DNA of 35,242 nt, taken from Savagea sp. Its GTDB lineage: Bacteria > Bacillota > Bacilli > Bacillales_A > Planococcaceae. The DNA is taken from the NCBI GenBank assembly GCA_030146155.1, contig JASLCF010000179.1, positions 1 to 35,242 of the forward strand, read 5' to 3'. The notes beneath the pieces are model-generated. The model was not told the origin of the DNA and made no database searches. It was given only the letters and a program-made list of their open reading frames with translations. Below, in pieces: positions 32,387-35,242 of this stretch (position 1 is its first letter; each line of letters opens with the position of its first letter). A program made the translations under genes and the position numbers.

Positions 32387-32415
32387 TTAATGTATGTTAC
32401 AATAACTGATATAAT
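32387..32415 (+). promoter_or_regulatory. Predicted promoter of asd-dapA
   Basis: Perfect -10 TATAAT (32410-32415) with TGA before it (extended -10). The -35 at 17-base spacing is weak (TTAATG, 32387-32392). The start would be near 32422. No lysine riboswitch is recognisable in the short leader. Confidence 0.6.
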
Positions 32416-32488
32416 TCGGACAATGACTTATTCATTCTACTAGTAGAGTAAAGTGTCAGAATTATTTAATTTTGGAGGAGATCGCAAT

Positions 32489-33526
32489 ATGAAAAAAGTA
32501 AATGTTGCAGTTGTAGGAGCTACAGGTGCTGTAGGAACAATGATCATTGAAAAATTAATGGAAAGAAAATTCCCAGTGGAACAACTAAAATTACTGGCTT
32601 CTAAACGTTCAGCGGGATCTACGATTACAATTCAAGGACAAGCATTTACAGTAGAAGAAACGACTGAACAGGCTTTTGAAGAAGTGGATATCGCATTCTT
32701 TAGTGCAGGAGGCTCTATTTCAGAGCGATTTGCAGCTGCCGCAGTTCAAGCGGGGGCACTCGTAATAGATAATACGAGTGCATTTAGAATGGCTGAAGAT
32801 GTACCACTCGTTGTACCTGAAGTAAATCCTGAGGCTATTCAACAACATCAAGGGATTATTGCGAACCCGAACTGTTCAACGATTCAAATGGTAGCCGCAT
32901 TAAAAGAAGTAAAAGAACAATTTGGCATTCATCGTTTAATTGTATCTACTTATCAAGCAGTTTCAGGAGCAGGTGCGGATGCAATCGATGAATTGAAAAC
33001 GCAGACGCAACAATTTGACAATCGTGCAAAAAATGAAGCGCATATTTTGCCTTCAGGTGGAGATAAAAAGCATTATCCAGTTGCTTTTAACGTCTTACCA
33101 CAGATTGATTTATTTGATGAATCAGGCTATACGCTAGAAGAATTAAAAATGATGAATGAAACAAGAAAAATCTTTAATGATGATGATATGCATGTAGCTG
33201 CTACGTGTGTACGATTACCAGTTGTAACAGGCCATTCTGAGTCTGTATTTATTGAAGTGAATCAACCAGGTGTAACTGTAGAACAAATTCAACAAGCAGT
33301 TGCAGCTGTACCCAATGTCGTCTTGCAAGACAATCCTAGTGAGCAAATTTATCCAATGCCATTATTTGCAGAGGGTAAAGATGAGGTGTTTGTCGGTCGT
33401 ATTCGAAAAGACCGTGATAATGACAAAGGATTCCACTTATGGATTGTTGCAGATAACCTAGTCAAAGGAGCCGCATTAAACTCTGTGCAAATTGCGGAGC
33501 ACTATCTTGCACAAACAAATGAGTAA
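32489..33526 (+). CDS. asd: Aspartate-semialdehyde dehydrogenase
   Basis: Makes aspartate semialdehyde from aspartyl phosphate with NADPH, feeding lysine/diaminopimelate, threonine and methionine synthesis. N-terminal nucleotide motif VGATGAVG; catalytic Cys in IANPNCSTIQM; substrate-binding region with STYQAVSGAGADAI and the active-site His in PVVTGHSESVFIE. 345 residues from ATG 32489, which has GGAGGAG with 8-base spacing; the upstream extension to 32453 lies in the leader. Next to dapA with 16 bases between, with no aspartate kinase gene (dapG) between them as in B. subtilis. Confidence 0.96.
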   Translation: MKKVNVAVVGATGAVGTMIIEKLMERKFPVEQLKLLASKRSAGSTITIQGQAFTVEETTEQAFEEVDIAFFSAGGSISERFAAAAVQAGALVIDNTSAFRMAEDVPLVVPEVNPEAIQQHQGIIANPNCSTIQMVAALKEVKEQFGIHRLIVSTYQAVSGAGADAIDELKTQTQQFDNRAKNEAHILPSGGDKKHYPVAFNVLPQIDLFDESGYTLEELKMMNETRKIFNDDDMHVAATCVRLPVVTGHSESVFIEVNQPGVTVEQIQQAVAAVPNVVLQDNPSEQIYPMPLFAEGKDEVFVGRIRKDRDNDKGFHLWIVADNLVKGAALNSVQIAEHYLAQTNE

Positions 33527-33542
33527 AAAGGAATGAGTGTAT

Positions 33543-34478
33543 ATGGAATTAGGACCGATTGGAACGGCATTAGTAACGCCTTTTAATGAACAAGGAAGTA
33601 TTGATTATGAACTGACCAAAGCATTAATTGAGCATGTATTAGCGACAGGTACGACTGCTTTGATTATCAATGGCACTACAGGTGAATCACCTACTTTATC
33701 TAAGCAGGAAAAAGAACAGATGTTACGCTTTGCTCTTGATATTGTAGATGGTCGTGTCCCTGTCCTAGCAGGAACTGGTTCTAATAATACCCAAGAATCC
33801 ATTGAGATGACGCTATTAGCTGAAGAAATAGGTGTAGATGGGGTGATGTTGGTTAGTCCTTATTATAATAAGCCTAATCATCACGGCGTAATTGCACACT
33901 TTAAAGCAATTGCATCAGCTACAACATTGCCTATTTTACTGTATAATATCCCAGGTCGTTCAATGATTAATATGCCAGTCGAAGTGGTTGTGGAGCTTAG
34001 TCACGTGGACAACATCTTTGGGATTAAAGAAGCAAGTGGTGATTTGAACCAAATGGCGTCTATTTTGGCTAAAGCTGCACCTGGTTTTCAGGTCTATAGT
34101 GGAGATGATGGCCTTACGTTACCTCTTTTAGCGATAGGTGGTTCAGGTGTTATTTCCGTTGCATCTCATGTTTTAGGGTCTGAAATGCAAGAAATGATCA
34201 CTACTTTTCAACAAGGTAAAGTTCAACGAGCGGCTCAGATGCATCGTACATTATTGCCTGCCTTTCAATTATTATTTTCGGAACCTAATCCCATTGCACT
34301 AAAATATGAACTCAATCGTCGAGGGTATGAAGTAGGGAGCGTAAGACTTCCACTTGTTCCGATGACTGTTGATATTGAATCGGTCAACACTTTCAAACAG
34401 GGATGGTCTCAATTTGAAAGACAAAGAAGTCATTTATTTACGAATCAAACGTCTACATTAAAAGTAGCATCATACTAA
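33543..34478 (+). CDS. dapA: 4-hydroxy-tetrahydrodipicolinate synthase
   Basis: DapA condenses pyruvate with aspartate semialdehyde, the first step specific to diaminopimelate and lysine. TIM-barrel motifs: INGTTGESPTLS (Thr-Thr pair), PYYNKPNHHG with the catalytic Tyr region, LYNIPGRS, and the Schiff-base Lys in FGIKEASGD. 311 residues, about 20 more than B. subtilis DapA (290) owing to a polar C-terminal tail ending TLKVASY. GTG 33537 is also in frame; ATG 33543 has better spacing from AAAAGGAA. A terminator follows. Confidence 0.95.
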   Translation: MELGPIGTALVTPFNEQGSIDYELTKALIEHVLATGTTALIINGTTGESPTLSKQEKEQMLRFALDIVDGRVPVLAGTGSNNTQESIEMTLLAEEIGVDGVMLVSPYYNKPNHHGVIAHFKAIASATTLPILLYNIPGRSMINMPVEVVVELSHVDNIFGIKEASGDLNQMASILAKAAPGFQVYSGDDGLTLPLLAIGGSGVISVASHVLGSEMQEMITTFQQGKVQRAAQMHRTLLPAFQLLFSEPNPIALKYELNRRGYEVGSVRLPLVPMTVDIESVNTFKQGWSQFERQRSHLFTNQTSTLKVASY

Positions 34479-34496
34479 ATGATAATTGACCTAATG

Positions 34497-34527
34497 AAAG
34501 GAATTCCATTCGTGGAGTTCCTTTTTT
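34497..34527 (+). terminator. Intrinsic terminator after dapA
   Basis: AAAGGAATTCC (34497-34507) pairs with GGAGTTCCTTT (34514-34524) with one G-U, six-base loop, followed by TTTTTT to 34527. It ends the asd-dapA unit. Confidence 0.88.
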
Positions 34528-34583
34528 ATATGCTTTGTGAATGAAGAAGAGAACAGATTTGCTTCTCCCCTTAACTTTTTTCA

Positions 34584-34613
34584 TTGGTTTTTCTAGAGCT
34601 AGTCAAGTATAAT
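34584..34613 (+). promoter_or_regulatory. Predicted promoter of rnjB
   Basis: TTGGTT (34584-34589), 18-base spacer, perfect TATAAT (34608-34613). Transcription would start near 34620, about 90 bases before the gene. No clear leader structure was seen. Confidence 0.65.
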
Positions 34614-34709
34614 GAAGTATATCGTTATGTGCGGATCACTTAGAAGAAAAAAATAAGAAGTCAGAACACGTCACGAATAAGAATAAACACTATTTTAGGA
34701 GGAAACAGA

Positions 34710-35242
34710 GTGACACAAATCGAAAATGAAAGTATAAAAGTAACCCCATTAGGCGGGGTAGGAGAGATTGGGAAATCAATGTATGTCGTCGAAATTGATG
34801 ATGAAATGTTCATCGTTGATGCCGGCTTAATGTTCCCAGAGGAAGAAATGTTAGGGATTGATATCGTTATCCCTGATTTTACGTATATCATTGAAAATAA
34901 AAATCGACTCAAAGGAATATTCTTAACCCATGGGCATGAAGATGCAATTGGCTCATTATCGTACTTATTACAAAAAGTACAAGCGCCTGTCTATGGTTCT
35001 AAATTGACCATTGCATTAGCAAAAGAACATTTGCATAAAATGCCTGCTCCTCAAGCGATTCGATTTTTTGAAGTAACCAACCAAAGTCGTATGAATTTTA
35101 AACGTACACATGTGACGTTTTTCCATACTACGCATAGTATTCCTGATTCTCTAGGAATTGTTTTCCATACAAGTGAAGGCGCAATTGTTCATACAGGAGA
35201 ATTTAAATTTGACCAATCTGCAAAAGGGAAGTATCGCCCTGA
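34710..35242 (+). CDS. rnjB: Ribonuclease J, J2-like (3' end cut by window)
   Basis: Metallo-beta-lactamase/beta-CASP RNase of the RNA degradation machinery; in B. subtilis the gene after dapA encodes RNase J2, partner of J1. 177 codons are present and the frame is open at the window edge (full proteins are about 555). Visible: VTPLGGVGEIGKSMYVVEID, VDAGLMFPEEEMLGID, FLTHGHEDAIGS, FFHTTHSIPDSLGI, IVHTGEFKFDQ. The metal motif reads HGHEDA instead of HxHxDH, so the last His is lost, as is usual for J2 rather than J1. Start is GTG 34710 with AGGAGG (34697-34702) at 7-base spacing. Confidence 0.92.
   Translation, partial: MTQIENESIKVTPLGGVGEIGKSMYVVEIDDEMFIVDAGLMFPEEEMLGIDIVIPDFTYIIENKNRLKGIFLTHGHEDAIGSLSYLLQKVQAPVYGSKLTIALAKEHLHKMPAPQAIRFFEVTNQSRMNFKRTHVTFFHTTHSIPDSLGIVFHTSEGAIVHTGEFKFDQSAKGKYRP

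Noticed and set aside
32221..32422. Lysine riboswitch upstream of asd
   Set aside because: The region before the asd -10 box is AT- and pyrimidine-rich without the long helices or conserved words of the L box, and the leader after it is too short.

Overview
The window is a low-GC Gram-positive chromosome segment whose gene order is that of the Bacillus subtilis flhF-to-rnjB region. Every recognisable gene is on the + strand. It is core, vertically inherited material: motility and chemotaxis, then translation, isoprenoid, phospholipid and replication genes, then diaminopimelate synthesis and RNase J. There is no tRNA, rRNA, CRISPR array, phage or intact insertion sequence. The host is motile (FlhF/FlhG, CheB/A/W/C/D, SigD). 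It lacks, between pnp and asd, the genes that B. subtilis carries there (ylxY, mlpA, ymxH and the dipicolinate synthase pair) and also dapG between asd and dapA. A motile, probably non-sporulating member of the Planococcaceae/Caryophanaceae (Kurthia-like) fits best. That identification is inference.

Layout. (1) 2-8172: the distal end of a fla/che operon: flhF (5' end missing), flhG, cheB, cheA, cheW, cheC, cheD, sigD, a small charged protein of unknown function, and a SwrB-like membrane protein. The genes are tightly packed and many overlap. (2) 8173-11395: rpsB, tsf, pyrH and frr, led by a strong extended -10 promoter and a structured leader, with intrinsic terminators between rpsB/tsf, tsf/pyrH and after frr. 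(3) 11547-21699: uppS, cdsA, dxr, rseP, proS and polC (isoprenoid and phospholipid synthesis, intramembrane proteolysis, prolyl-tRNA charging, replication). (4) 21763-29037: the nusA operon (rimP, nusA, ylxR, ylxQ, infB, ylxP, rbfA), then truB and ribF. The nusA leader holds a perfect 26-nt palindrome. (5) 29034-31735: rpsO with a probable S15-responsive leader, then pnp. (6) 31736-32488: a 753-base gene-free gap with two strong hairpin terminators and a degenerate, RNA-foldable repeat of a type common in Bacillaceae. (7) 32489-35242: asd, dapA and the start of an RNase J2-type gene cut by the window edge.

The most unusual feature is in PolC. Polymerase and proofreading exonuclease residues are intact, but at least six positions that are metal ligands of the PHP domain in Bacillus and Geobacillus PolC are replaced (residues 340, 374, 399, 614, 664 and 739). 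The PHP site should therefore be catalytically dead. Other points worth checking are the nusA, rpsB and rpsO leaders, the terminators placed inside otherwise co-directional translation clusters, the repeat downstream of pnp, and the uncharacterised small protein between sigD and the swrB-like gene.
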